Source: Echria macrotheca
Lineage: Eukaryota > Ascomycota > Sordariomycetes > Sordariales > Schizotheciaceae
Direction: 5' to 3'
NCBI GenBank assembly: GCA_030411725.1
Contig: MU839829.1
Coordinates: forward strand, 1,116,001 to 1,180,000
DNA length: 64,000 nucleotides
Part shown: positions 45,055-56,278 of the stretch, one piece after another
How the letters are laid out: every line of letters starts with the position of its first letter
Position numbering within the stretch: the stretch's first letter is position 1
Position numbers and translations under genes: made by a program
The notes under the pieces: model-generated
What the model was told of the DNA's origin: nothing
The model's input: only the letters and a program-made list of their open reading frames with translations
The model's database searches: none

Positions 45055-46920
45055 CTACTCGTCTTCGCTTTCCCGATCATGATGTCTGCGACGGTGATGT
45101 CTCCGTGAGTTCGAGGAAGTTTCGTATGATGAAGTCGTCGTTCTCGATCTCGACGGGCTCCTCCTTCGCGGCGGCGGGCTCCTCATTCGCCGCGGCGGAC
45201 TCCTCCTCCGCGACGAACTCGTCGTCGTTCCCGACTGGCTCCCCCTCCGCGCCGGGGATCCGGCCCTGGGCGTTTCATCTCCCGGCGGTGACGGCGCGGA
45301 TGGCCTAGTCCTCTGCCAAGAAGACGGCGACCTAGCTCTGGGCGTTTTGGATCCGGACGTTGTAGTTCTAGTTCTATCCCTCCGCCTCGACGGCGACCTA
45401 GCTCTGGGCGTTCCCGATCCGGACTCCGTCGTGGACCACGAAGCACTCTGCGACCGGGGCCTCCGATCGGCGGCAGACACGTTCTCGAGCCACCTGTCAA
45501 CCGGCCCCGGGGGCGGCCTCGCGGCTCTCGCCGCCTGCTCCGCCATCTCCTCGTCCCTGCGCCGGATTTCACGCTCGAGCCGGCGCGTTTCGCGCATGAG
45601 GGCAGCCTCCTCGTCGGCCGCCCTGATTTCCGCCCTGAGCGCATCAGACACGATCTCCTGCTCGAGCTGGCGCATGTCGTTCTCGAAATCCCTCCCCATC
45701 ATAATCGCGCGCGCCACCGTGTTGGTGGCGGAATCGCCAGCAAACAAATTGTCCGCCGGCGGAGTCCGAGGCCGGCGGCCAAAGTCGCCGGGCAGCAGAC
45801 GCCGGGTCAGGCTAGGCGAGGGGACTCTAGGATGCGAAAATACGGGCGTGAGTCCGACGGATGGCGTTGCCCTACCGAACAGCGGTGGGGGCGACCTGTT
45901 GGTCTCCCGAGAGGGGGGACTGGATACACGGGGAAACGGACGGTCAGAGTAACCCGGCGACCTGGGAGCGTTCTCGTCACGGTTCGCCATGCGAGAAGGG
46001 GGCCGTGGCGGACGGTCGTAGATATCCCGCGGTCGGGGACGGTCCTCTTCACGGCTTGTTGCCCGAGAAGGGGGTCGAAAAGGACGATCGTAGACATCCC
46101 GCGGCCGGGGACGGTCCTCTTCGCGGTTCGAGGCGCGAGAAGGGGGTCGAAACGGACGGTCGTAGACATCTCGAGGCCGGGGACGGTCCTCGTCACGGTT
46201 CGTCGGGCCTGGAGCAGGTCTCGGCGGACGGTCGAAGTAGTCTCGCGGTCGGGAAGAGTATTCATCATCACGGGGTGGCGCGCTTGGCGGGCGTGACGGG
46301 CGTGCTATGCGTGGTGAACGCGGAAACGGACGCTCATCTGAATCCCGAGGCCGGGGAGGGCTCCTGCGTATGTAAGATGCCGGTGCGCGCGGTGGAGAGC
46401 GATCACGATCACGATCACGCTCTGCTCTCAGCTGGTCCCTGCGAGGAGGAGGAGTGGAAAACGACTCCTCTTCGGTTCCGGCTCGGGAGGCAGGGCGGCG
46501 AGGTGCAGGCTGGAACGGATTCGCCCCCGCGGCACTCCCACTGGGTCGGCCATATTGGCTTCTCGGTGGGTATCTCGAGCCTTGAGGGTCTGGGCGATAA
46601 GGCCTGCCGGAGTTGGCTTGCCGTTCACTTCTGGAGGATGCTTGATCTGGCGCGTTGCTGCTTCTGCCCTGGGTCTGTGCCAGAAAACTTGACGGGGGGC
46701 TCCAGTTTTGTCCTGGATGTTGCGAGGCCGAAAAGGAATGGGGCGCGGAGGGGCGTCTTGCCTCGTCCCGGTTCGTGATGGAGGACCCAAAACGAACCAG
46801 TGTGTCGTCTTCGGTTGTTGAATCCTCCGCCGCGGTTGGGCCGAACGGATTGTACCGCAGGACGCTCCGCTCAGGGTTCGGCGGCGGACTTGTCGAGCGA
46901 CTACCCGCGTAGTCACTCAT
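45055..46920 (-). CDS. disordered Arg/Pro/Ser-rich repeat protein
   Basis: A single-exon 621-residue frame starting MSDYAGSRSTSPPP. Residues 1-215 are Ser/Pro/Arg rich. Residues about 217-340 are five 24-residue repeats of the form RPRDVYDRPFRPPSRAxxREED, of which the middle three (241-312) are near identical. Residues about 398-465 can form a charged coiled coil (MRQLEQEIVSDALRAEIR, RRLEREIRRRDEEMAEQ). The C-terminal 150 residues are an RS-like domain (RRRSPPRRMRSPPPRRRS) ending in a His/Arg cluster and ESEDE. RS tails are SRPK substrates in other systems, and an SRPK is encoded in this window. That link is inference. The long open frame, with codon structure kept through repeats, supports a real gene. 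Confidence 0.8.
   Translation of the reverse strand: MSDYAGSRSTSPPPNPERSVLRYNPFGPTAAEDSTTEDDTLVRFGSSITNRDEARRPSAPHSFSASQHPGQNWSPPSSFLAQTQGRSSNAPDQASSRSERQANSGRPYRPDPQGSRYPPRSQYGRPSGSAAGANPFQPAPRRPASRAGTEEESFSTPPPRRDQLRAERDRDRDRSPPRAPASYIRRSPPRPRDSDERPFPRSPRIARPSRPPSAPPRDDEYSSRPRDYFDRPPRPAPGPTNRDEDRPRPRDVYDRPFRPPSRASNREEDRPRPRDVYDRPFRPPSRATSREEDRPRPRDIYDRPPRPPSRMANRDENAPRSPGYSDRPFPRVSSPPSRETNRSPPPLFGRATPSVGLTPVFSHPRVPSPSLTRRLLPGDFGRRPRTPPADNLFAGDSATNTVARAIMMGRDFENDMRQLEQEIVSDALRAEIRAADEEAALMRETRRLEREIRRRDEEMAEQAARAARPPPGPVDRWLENVSAADRRPRSQSASWSTTESGSGTPRARSPSRRRDRTRTTTSGSKTPRARSPSSWQRTRPSAPSPPGDETPRAGSPARRGSQSGTTTSSSRRRSPPRRMRSPPPRRRSPSRSRTTTSSYETSSNSRRHHRRRHHDRESEDE
45985..46200 (-). repeat. 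72-bp tandem repeat (24-residue unit), three near-identical copies
   Basis: Within the Arg/Pro/Ser-rich gene, three 72-bp units encode the 24-residue repeat beginning at residues 241, 265 and 289. Diverged units flank them on both sides. The similarity is visible in the DNA as well as the protein, implying recent duplication or homogenisation. Confidence 0.85.
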
Positions 46921-47852
46921 CGTGCTGAGTATTGCCGCACTCTTCTGGCTTAGACGTCTTTCTCGAGCTCGATAACAGTTGTTTTGCTGTTTCCAGGATT
47001 AGTTCCGGGGTTGTAGTTGATGGAGGAGGCGAAGGCAACGAGATCCCTTCCGAGGCGGCGAGAGAGCGGGTACATATAGACATTCTGCTGGAGCAACGTT
47101 GGTCATCTCTTGTGATTCTTTGGCATGAATCACTGTTTGGTATGGGTTAGACTCAGGCTGCCTCCCTCAGTGATTCCTACAGCGCCTGTAGGGGTGTACT
47201 TCATCCCTATTTGGGCCGGGCGGATGTATCTGGCGGCAGTTGGCTGAGAATCGAGACTCAATTGTGTCCAACAATGGCGTTTCAATGCTGTCACGGCTGT
47301 AAAGGAAAGGCCCCTAGTTGGTAGCAGATTCGTGTTGGAATACAGCTGCGTGGTATTCCACCACTCAAGAGTATGATGTGCTCATGTTGCCCGAATGCGA
47401 GGCCCTCGAATTGAATCTTGAACAGAGACGGCATCTACCTTCAGGTGTCAGCTCTGAAGATGGGCGTTTATGGAAGAAGAAACATGTCACGACAGACACG
47501 ATGGGTGGTACGATGTTCGGTAAAGGCATAGTCTAAGCCCATCCCCACTTGAGTATATCGTCACAGATGTCCATGTTACTCAAGGTTCGTGTATGTGTAC
47601 CGTGTGGAAAAGAACCAGTTGATATATTCGTACTGCGAACACGCAACTATTTACACTGTATATCCCTTATTGTAGGATGGAAATCAAAGCTCAAATATGT
47701 ACACAAGATCCTCACAAACTACCACGCAGTGGCAGCGCCAAAACACCCAACAGCCACACACGCCAACATATCACCCTTAGATCCTTCTGTCAAATCTTAC
47801 AGGTAGCGAAGGTGAAGGGCAGATCTAGGCACCGAATCCTTTCGTTGCCAGC
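46921..47852. other. intergenic region upstream of the RS-like gene
   Basis: About 930 bases with no supported gene. It contains the promoter of the RS-like gene on the left and the cutinase 3' flank on the right. Confidence 0.45.
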
Positions 47853-48605
47853 TCACTTCTTAGGCTTCGCGCCGGCGGCCTGCAACTGTGTCGTGAGAAA
47901 GTCGATCATCTCAGGGGCCCGTCGGGTATACTGTATACAGCCAAGTTTCAAAGTCAGCAAACAAATCCCGTTACCAACGACAGACAAGAACAACAACAAG
48001 GACTAACAACGTACATCAAGGTGAGGAGGGAGAATGGTCAGCGTGCCAGAGCAAACGGCATCCCCAGGATTGCAAATGACCTTGGTCTTGTTGGCCGGGA
48101 AATTGTTAATCTGCCCCTTATCCTGCTGATTCTGCGTGTCGCCAAACGTAAAAGCCGCGACGATCTTGTCCTTCTGCGCCTGCGGCAGATTTTCGACCGC
48201 ACGGTGCGTCAGCGCAGCGCCCTGAGAATAGCCGCCGACGACGAGCTTCGAGTCGGGACACTGCGTCGTGACCTGCTGTATCAGCCTCTGCATCTCCTGA
48301 ACGCCGCGGGGATCGGCGCCGCCGCGGACAAAGTTGGTAGATATCAGAGCGCCGTAGTCGATGCCCTCGACGGCGACCTTGTCGGCGCCAAAGTTGGCCT
48401 TGATGCCGTTGGCCGTCGGCGGGCCGCAGATCACGCCCATGTTCCCGGGCTCGGTCGATCCCCGGGCGAAGAGCATGATGATGTCCTTGCATCCGCCGTC
48501 GGTGAATTCCGTCGCCGTTGTCCCGACCGATCCGCGGACTTGACGAATCTCGATTGGGTTGGCAGCTGCCAGGGCGGCCAGGACGAGTTGGAAAGAGAAC
48601 CTCAT
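47853..48605 (-). CDS. cutinase
   Basis: A secreted serine esterase of the alpha/beta hydrolase fold that cleaves plant cutin and other polyesters. Exons 48015-48605 and 47853-47930 on the minus strand give 222 residues. The 84-base intron splits PHLD from YTRRAPEM. Residues 1-15 are the signal peptide, followed by NPIEIRQ. The catalytic triad is Ser127 (GYSQG), Asp182 (NPGDAVC) and His195 (LPPHLDY), all intact. Cys39/Cys116 and Cys178/Cys185 match the two family disulfides, and Cys60 is extra. The segment DIIMLFARGSTEPGNMG and the oxyanion region are typical. Length is normal for the family. No neighbouring gene suggests a cluster. Confidence 0.97.
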
Positions 48606-50086
48606 GATGGTAGGAAGGAAAACAAAAAACGCTCAGCGTTGGGAAAATAAAAGGATATCCAAAAACAAATGACGGGGCTCTGCCTCGAGGAGGTTGATGG
48701 GTAACTGCTGGACTGACAAGTGCTTGCTTGCCTGCACGCATCTGGAAGCAAGAACACGACAGACAGACTTCATCCCTTTATACTCAAGACGAACGCCCGG
48801 CACACACACCTGCGATGCCATCCCGTGTCATACCATCTCAAGTCCCCAGCAGTCTCAACTCCTCTCTCTCTCTCCACGCCATCATCCTCATCGCAACCTA
48901 TCCCATCCTGGGCTAGTAAGGTAGGGGAGCCGACGACGAGCGGGTATCCCAACACAGAGCCTCGGCACCCCAGCCAGCGACGACCCCAGAAACAGAGCGA
49001 GAAAAAACAAGCTCGACCAGTCGCATTTCAAAGATCTCCGGCACTTGATCGCAAACTCGTCCAGATTTGGGAAAACCCAAAACCAGGGTTCGTCTGCGAT
49101 GATCTGTTTTTAATGCCGAAGATCTGTTGGGTGTTTGACAGGGGGTGAGGTCGGTGCCAGTGCGGCGGGTTGCGCCTGGGGGGCGCGGTCGGTCCCTGAA
49201 ACCTTCAATGTTGGGGACAAATCCTAACATCGCGAGTGGTTGCGTATTGGAACCCCCCCACAAGGTGAAACGCACCAGCCGAGACAGACCAAGACTTGGA
49301 GGATGAGCAAGGTCTATATACAGGAAGTCGCCAAGCTATGGCAAAGTAATAAAGTCGTGTGCCGAGGTTGAGTGCGTGAGCTCTCTGGCTTCGTATTGTC
49401 CGTGCATACATGGTGAGACTTGTCCTAAAAAAAAAAAAAAAAAGGCTATGAGCTTGTTGACGACGGGAAGTGTTGTGGAAACTCTTGCGAGCCAGACTCC
49501 CAAGAGTTTCAACAACCGATTAGTACCGAGAACCAGAGCTAAAAATACAATTAGGTTGATTGCTCTCATATATATCTTTGCAACAAAGGAAATCTAGGCT
49601 AAGGAATGACTCCGGTCAATAATAACTCCTCCCCTCAATACCTATGACCCTCTCCCCACGATGATTAGTTGATTCTCCCGGACAAACCACCGCCATGAGA
49701 ACTCAAACCCTAGTACCAGACTAGTGTTGCTGTGCTGCTCCCCGTCCGTTGTCCAATACCCCGAAACACCTGGCCAATGCTCAACCATGAACCTTCAACT
49801 TTTTTTCAACACAACAGGCGTGAAAGAGCCTCCCTTTCCCGCCTTGATAATCTGACAACAAGTCTCCCGCCACCGAGGAAAATCAAACAACCGACCAAAT
49901 GCTGACAGGCGCCCCGGAAAAACGACATGAACTCCCAAACTCCAAAACGCCCAAACTCCAGACGCCGGAACACAGAACCATCTTGTCAACCTGCTTTCCT
50001 TCCGCCCTTGACAATATCCTTGTTGGCCTCTACATTAGTACATCCACGGCCATAGGGATCTGTAAGCATCCGATCCGGAGATGACT
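48606..50086. other. cutinase promoter region and spacer
   Basis: About 1.5 kb. The first few hundred bases are the cutinase promoter (minus strand). A 17-base A run lies near 49428-49444. No supported gene. Confidence 0.45.
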
Positions 50087-52156
50087 TCACGCCACCGCCA
50101 AACCGAGCGCCAACATACTCCGCGAGGCCCTTTCTCTTCCCCACGCATCAAAGTCAAACCGGGCTGCCCTGACCGGCTTCGGGGACAAAAACTCCCTCGT
50201 CTTCCTTGCCGAGAACACTGGCGGAGACCCCCGCGACCTCGATCGCGGCCTCGCCCGTTCGACCCCAAACGTTGAATCATAGGTCCATCGTCTTTGAGGT
50301 GCGGGCTCCGGACTCGGTTCCCGCCCTCCTGCGAAATCACCGGCGCCATACGCCACCATGGTCCACCTCGACCGAGCCCTAGAGACACCTCTAGGTCTCA
50401 TGCCCAATACTTCTGGCCCGTCTTCCAGACCCTCGGGTGATGCACACCGTTCCCAGTCATCCATCTGCATCTGCGCAGCGACATCGGACCTTCTCAGGAA
50501 TCCTGATGCTGCATACGCGCCCATATCCATGCCCCTGGATTTCCGTGAGAAAACCGAGCCGTCGCGTTTCGGCGGCGACCCCTCCAGCAGCTGCATCCGC
50601 GCGGGAATGCGCTCGCCGTCGAGATCCGACGTCAGCCCTTCGTCGTCATCAGACGATGACGCGTAGGGAGACTCCCAGTCCTCGGGACGGCCGCGCCAAA
50701 CCTCGCACAGGGAAGCACCGGGAGAATCGCCGCCCCGCCGGAAGCCCTGGTCCATGGTTGCCATACTCCGCTGGCTGACCACGGTCCGGGCTACGATGGG
50801 TCGGGGCGGTCGCGGACGGGGACGGGGTTCACGGGGATGTTCTGGCTGGGGCTGGGGCTGGTGGTGGTGACTAGGGTTGGGCTGCGTTTGGGGTTGAGAG
50901 TGGGAAGCAGAATGTTGAGCATGACCTTGAGAGTGGGAGTGGGAGCTGGGTTGGGGATGGGTGCCACGAGGATATGAGGAACGCCGAGCAGGCTCAGGTT
51001 TGGCCTGGCCGCGGTCGGCGGTGGCGTGACTGGCGTCGCGGTCACTGCTTGGGCGCGTGTGCCGGTATTGTTGAGGCGAAGAGTGATGTGAGGAGCGGCG
51101 CTGTTGCTCGTTCTCGAGCTTCTGGTGGCCTCGGCTGCTGTCAGGAGTCTCATCGCTCTCATCTTCGCTTTCATATCCATGAGCGCGACGGTGACGATCC
51201 AGAGGATAATGCTGACCGCTTTGCAAAGGCCACGAAGAAGAGTACTGTGGTTTCTCCGGCCATGCGGAGCTCCTCGTCACACTCGAGACCAAATCGGCGG
51301 GTGGACGCGCCTCTCGGCTGCGACGACGGGGCGGGGATGGCTCCAAGGCTTTGACCTGGGCTTGTTCCGGCTCGTAATCGGAGCTACCCAGATCCGAGCC
51401 AGAGAATTTGCCTGGTTCTGTTGGTTAGCTGCGGTCCTGAAGGTGAGTTTGTCATGGAAGCGTACCTCCGGGTGCTTCTTGAAGCTCAAAGGGGTGATGT
51501 GCTTGTTTGGCCGATGAGGCCGAGTGTTTCTTGTGTGGTTGCCGGCCTTGCTGGTGGGTGGCCCAGGCAGGCAGACGCTTCCCGGTTGGAGACCTACCCC
51601 GAGAAGAAGACCCGACGTCCTGATGATCCTCGACCGAACTTTGAACCTTCTTCGCATCCGAAGCTGAAAATCTTCGGGGAAGTTTGTGTTCCTTCAGGAG
51701 TATCACTGGGCGCCGGATGTCTTCCTCAGGGTATTCCTCGATGTAGGGAGTCCGCTTGCGGCCACCGCGCTTCGACGAGGCCTTCTTGCTGCTCGTCCGG
51801 GTCTCCTCCTTCTCCTCGTGGGTCCCTGCGCCTTTCGGGCCTGACAGTCTCCGCTGGGTCGGCTGGCATCGATTTTCCACGTTGCCCTCGACGTCAGTAT
51901 CCTCCTCGAATTCAGTGGATACCTCGTCGTCCGACCGAGGCGGCGACTGCGAGGCCCGGCAGACGCACTGGCAATGACCGGAACACCGGGGCTTCCGCTT
52001 CGGCGACCGGGACTTGGTCTTGCGCTTGGGACTCACGGCCTTGGTGATCTGTTTCGAGTTCACCGGGGCACGGCCGCCCTCGTAGGCGAAATTGACCCCC
52101 TCGCTATCACCGGAGTCGTAGTCGGTTGTGGTGGTGTCTTCGTGGTTGCTTTCCAT
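50087..52156 (-). CDS. unrecognised disordered protein, two exons
   Basis: Two long frames join into one gene. Exon 1 is 51466-52156 and exon 2 is 50087-51417, with a 48-base intron (GTACGC..CAACAG) that restores frame (QEAPG then EPGKFSGS), giving 673 residues. Residues 1-230 hold a Lys/Arg/Ser region (SPKRKTKSRSPKRKPR) next to a cysteine cluster, CSGHCQCVC, and acidic stretches. The middle is His/Gln/Ser/Pro rich (HPQPSSHSHSQGHAQHSAS). The last 230 residues look more ordered, with repeated aromatic and charged patches (MDQGFRRGGDSPGASLCEVW, MDMGAYAASGF, WTYDSTFGVERAR). There is no signal peptide or membrane segment. No family was recognised. The spliced junction is the main reason to call one gene rather than two. 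Confidence 0.68.
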
Positions 52157-53086
52157 GGTGTTGTCGGCTTGTCTCTGGTAGCGCAGGTGCTGCTACGGAT
52201 GGTGGTGAAGGGGGAGCAACGGAGAGTCTCTGAGACATTGAAAAAGACGATGGTGTGGTGGCTGGGGATGCAGAAACGAACATGATGGTGTGTCGACTGG
52301 CTGTGGTCACCTCTCAGCAGCAGCACAAAGGGACGGGAGGAGAAAAGCAGGGCGAAGTCGAAACGGATTAAATAACAACTGGAACTTGACATTTGCAGCC
52401 CAAGTGGCGATGCCTTAGGTCACCTTGGGTTGCGGTCGACATGGGCATGGCGTCGAGTGAGCTGCCACCACACGTTCGCTGCCGTCCTGCGGCCAATAGA
52501 AAGACCGGCAGAACACGATCTCCATTCTTCTTCGTGGCAAGCAGCCCGTGGATGTGTGTGGACCTCGCGATAGGGCAGACGCGAGGTTGTGGGGGACACT
52601 AGCAATCGGCGTGTCCTGATTCGCAAGTTGGGCAAAGTACCACACCCAACTTGATGCCAGATACGTGGTGGATCAAGATGCATTCCGTGGTCGGTTCGGG
52701 TCGCTCACAGTCCACAACGGCACTTCTCACCTTGCAGAGTCGGCCAAGCAAAGCGAGCAACGTCTTACCAGCACTTGGGCCCGGCGAAGACGTGGACTGT
52801 TCGGTCGCCGTCAGCGGCCGGGGAATGACGCAGTTCAGATAAACAAGTGTGAAGTAACAAATCAAATCAATTTTCTATCGATGGAGCCCTGTAATGAATC
52901 GAGCTGGTTGGCTGGATACCGATTGGAATCTTGCGGCCCGACAGAAGCAGCCGGATATCGGACCAAGCCATTTCTCGTCCCAACCCTTCCTTCAACACCT
53001 ATGGCCGACCTGAACAGCCGAGAGCCCGGGAGATGCCCCGGTCTTGTCCTCCCCGGTGTCTAGACGTGGCAGGCAAACTCTGGTCT
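52157..53086. other. spacer between two disordered-protein genes
   Basis: About 930 bases holding the promoter of the 673-residue gene (left) and the 3' flank of the RASSRP gene (right). Frames at 52599-52865 and 52665-53063 have no domain. Confidence 0.45.
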
Positions 53087-53713
53087 TCACCGGCCTTCTC
53101 CTGTCCCGCTATACACGTAGCGAAAAGGCTCACCTCGTCTCGGCGGTCGGTTCCATCCGTCCTGCTCGTACTCATACACTGGCTGCTGGCTGGACCGTGT
53201 GCCTTCATCGCGCACGTGGGTCCGAGAGAACCGTTCTCCAAGGTCATCCATATCGGCGTCCTCCCGGCCAGTCTTTCGTGACCGCCCCGAGTGTCCAGAG
53301 CGACCCTCGGTCTGCCGGGTCCGGCTGCTGCTAGTACGTTTGTGTCTGGACTCAGAAGTCCGGGACCGAGACGAAGCTCTAGGTCGAGATGAAGCTCTAG
53401 GTCGAGATGAGGCTCTAGGACGAGATGAGGCTCTAGGACGAGATGAAGCACGATGGCGGGATGAATCTCGACGCCGGCGGTCTCCATCGGCATGGCGGCT
53501 ACTACGGCTACGCCCCTCCTCGCTGCGGCGCTCCTTGTGGCGTTTCTCCTTTGAAGGCGAGTCCTGCAAGGGGTAGAACTTTCCGTGCTTTATCATGAAG
53601 GCGCCATGATGCAGGCTGCAGTCCTTCGAATGGCAGCCGTACCTGCCTTTATGCTGCTCAAAGCACTCCACTGAGCAGCGCCGGCTGCCGCATTCAGAGC
53701 ACTTGAAGGCCAT
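53087..53713 (-). CDS. Cys-rich N-terminus with RASSRP repeats, unrecognised
   Basis: A single frame of 208 residues. Residues 1-35 contain six Cys and several His (KCSECGSRRCSVECFEQHK, then GCHSKDCSLHH), a spacing reminiscent of small HIT- or MYND-type zinc fingers. It lacks the full pattern of either. Residues about 60-130 are Arg/Ser rich with a tandem RASSRP hexapeptide. Residues 130-208 are charged and end in PPRRGEPFRYVYSGTGEGR. An in-frame donor (GAG/GTGAGC near 53125) means a longer spliced form cannot be excluded. No signal peptide. A zinc-binding nuclear adaptor is conceivable but unproven. Confidence 0.65.
   Translation of the reverse strand: MAFKCSECGSRRCSVECFEQHKGRYGCHSKDCSLHHGAFMIKHGKFYPLQDSPSKEKRHKERRSEEGRSRSSRHADGDRRRRDSSRHRASSRPRASSRPRASSRPRASSRPRASSRSRTSESRHKRTSSSRTRQTEGRSGHSGRSRKTGREDADMDDLGERFSRTHVRDEGTRSSQQPVYEYEQDGWNRPPRRGEPFRYVYSGTGEGR
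53376..53447 (-). repeat. 18-bp tandem repeat coding RASSRP
   Basis: Four near-perfect 18-bp units (plus strand GCTCTAGGACGAGATGAA-like) encode the hexapeptide RASSRP, with degenerate partial units on both sides. The multiple-of-three length keeps frame, so copy number may vary without breaking the gene. Confidence 0.88.
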
Positions 53714-54202
53714 GTTGGGTAGTTAGAACTTGAGGTAAGCTAACAGTTTTCCGCTGTGCTTCTGGTAGGATGATCACGGCGGTCTACAAGCACAAAGTAT
53801 TGACTCCGAGTCTTGCCGAAAGCTGTTGAGCTCATGTACAGACCTGGTGTAGATGACCCGGTTCTTATACTACCATCAAACTACCCCCGAGGTATGTTCC
53901 AATAAAATTGTCTGCGAACATGAGCAATGATCCTCGGTCGTGCACGAGAAACAAAAGTTGCCTCCCCACAACGGGTACAAACCATGCCATTGTGACCCGG
54001 CAATGAACAAAGAACCTTTGAAACCCGTCAACCACGGTGCCTTGGACGGCTTGGTGTACCGTCTTGCACCGAGCTGAACATTAGCATTGTCAAATTTTGT
54101 TGCGTTGACATGGGAAATGGCACCGCACGCAAACTCTGATGTGGAAAGTAAACTGTATTTGTGCCATGGGGTTGACCTGGATTTCATTTTGCTTCAATTT
54201 CC
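53714..54202. other. spacer between RASSRP gene and lunapark
   Basis: 489 bases containing the RASSRP gene's promoter and the lunapark 3' untranslated region. No gene seen. Confidence 0.45.
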
Positions 54203-55353
54203 TCACCGTTTCGGAAGGCTCCTATCATCTTCGTCGCCGACGCCACCAGTGTCTTCCTCGACGGGGTCTCTCACGTCTTCATCAGCTGAGTCTTCCATCA
54301 AATTCTCGCCTTTTCCCTGTGTTTTCAGTACTTCTTGCACTATTCGTTTTCCCTCGTCGATCTCACCGTTGACGGCGCCACAGGACATGCACTTCCAGGT
54401 CCCAACTTCTGATAGTGATTTGGTGCCTGGCGGCGCTTGTCCATTCACCAATCGGCATGCCGAGCAAATCAGCACAATCCGGTTCTTTGCCGCCGTTTCG
54501 TCCTCGCCCAGCAACGTGTCTAGGATCCGATCGTACCAGTGTGATTCCGCAGGCGCCGCTGCTACTGAAGGCGGATACTGAATTGGCTGCAGGGGAATCT
54601 TGCCGTCAAAGGCATTGGGAGCGAACTCGGCAGACGGGGACACGTCTGACAGAGGCGGCCCAGAAGGTGTGCCGAATGCCCCTTGGGGTCTGGGCACGGG
54701 TGTGCCCGGGGTGGATGAAGCCTGGCGTTGAATATTTGCCGTAGGTGGTGGCGGTAGGTTTGTGCGCGCCGGCTGTCCCCCCTTCCTAGCCGGATGTTGT
54801 TTCTCCTTGTCAGCGTCCGACATGCCCTCGTCGTCGGCCTTATTCAGCACTTTCGCCTTGTTCTCGGTGCCGCCATATTTCTCAAGTAGCTGGAGAGTTG
54901 AGTCGTATTTGGTTGCATCCTTGAGTTTCTGGATTGTCTTGTTGCGCTCGACCTGGAGAACTTTGAGACGAGCATTAAGGGTGTTGATTCGGTAGTCGGA
55001 AACAGCCGTGGTGATTGTGCGGACGAGGTAGATCACGGTAGGCCCGCCGGCCATGCCGGTCCATTCCAGAGGTCCCATTTGTTTCCAGCCCACAACGAGC
55101 ATGAGAACGATTGCGTAGACCAGATAGGCGAAGCCAAGGTAGAGGGTACACAGCACCTTGACCCGTCTCGAGCTCGATCGAACTTTGTCCAGCCGGGCTT
55201 GCGTGGAGGTGATCTTGGTTGTCAGGGCCGAAAGGGTTCTCTCGAAGGACGCGGGGGAGGAGTCTTCCTTCTACATTGCAGCCAAGTCAGTATGCTAAAA
55301 GCGGTGAATCGACGGCGAACAAAACTTACCCCCCACGGCCAGAAGGACACCAT
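54203..55353 (-). CDS. LNP1: lunapark (ER three-way-junction protein)
   Basis: Lunapark stabilises three-way junctions of the tubular ER network. Exon 1 (55330-55353) codes only MVSFWPWG. Exon 2 is 54203-55270, giving 363 residues with a 59-base intron. An N-terminal coiled segment (FERTLSALTTKITSTQARLD) precedes two hydrophobic hairpin helices at about 47-70 and 79-98. A second coiled segment follows (LNARLKVLQVERNKTIQKL). A Pro/Ser-rich linker leads to the lunapark zinc ribbon with Cys277, Cys280, Cys302 and Cys305 (CSAC, CMSC) and the NGE after it. The tail is acidic. All family landmarks are present in order. The head-to-head spacing to the Imh1 gene suggests a shared promoter region. Confidence 0.96.
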
Positions 55354-56278
55354 GGCGTTCGTGTCAAGAGCTGTCCTGCCTGCTTGGTAAATTCGCGGGG
55401 CTTGGGGAAGGCCGCGAAATAAATAAGAAACGACTCAGGACGTCTCGAATTCGAGATGCATCGCGTTCTTTCGAGAGTCACCAGCCCGGCCGAAGTTGGG
55501 GTGAGTTGGGGTGAGGCTGATTGATGCAAGGTGCAGCTGCCCGCTAAAGATGGCGGCGGAAAGAAAGGTTTCGCGCACGGTGACCTCATTGACGGATATA
55601 GCGATACTAGCTGCATAAGCTATGGCGAACCGGTTGCACTCGGGTGTGTTCCTAGTCCCGCTTTCTGTACTTCGGAACAGACCGTGTAATACTGTGTGCA
55701 TGGCTTGTATTGTTGTTAAAGTGTCCAAGAGTGTGTATTCCGTAACATCTTTCATAGACCCTATTCGACATGGAACGTAAAACTCGACGCGGACGCAGAG
55801 CTTCACGGTTTCCCTCCGCACGGTGGTAAAGTAAAGTTATGCAGCTTAAGAGGGCTTCCACGTAACGGGTCCCTCAGCGGCCCCCAGCACTGAAGCAAGG
55901 GATCTGGATTCTGGGTCCGTGCTGTGTTCTTTTGGGGAAAGTCTTGGCACTCCACCGTCTGACCCCAGCCAGAGCTTCGAAGACCGACAAGTGGCTTCGA
56001 GAGGCGCAACATCAACGAGCTGTTATAGCTGTGCGCGCTTGTACCATGGAGCCCGCTCCATTATCAAAGATTTGATTGCATCCATTTTCCTAGAGTCTAG
56101 GGGGCCTCCTTCATCACGGTTCAGACAGACCGAACCCTCTCCTCAGGTTGGGGAATTCCCCGATTCCGTTCCAGCAGCTAGCCACTGCAGACCGCACGTC
56201 TCGCGCGATGGACATGTTCCAGGCAAGACATCGCCTTTCCCTCCGCTCTCCGGTTGTTGTTTACTGACAAATCCCGAC
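55354..56278. promoter_or_regulatory. divergent intergenic region between lunapark and Imh1
   Basis: 925 bases separate the two start codons on opposite strands, so both promoters lie here. Short frames at 55435-55821 and 55919 onward are open, and the latter is in phase with Imh1. The family-typical start MQRIKG at 56279 is preferred. No specific factor site was recognised. Confidence 0.55.

Noticed and set aside
51452..51657. Two separate genes at 50087-51346 and 51452-52156
   Set aside because: A 48-base GT..AG intron joins the two frames perfectly, so one two-exon gene is the simpler model.
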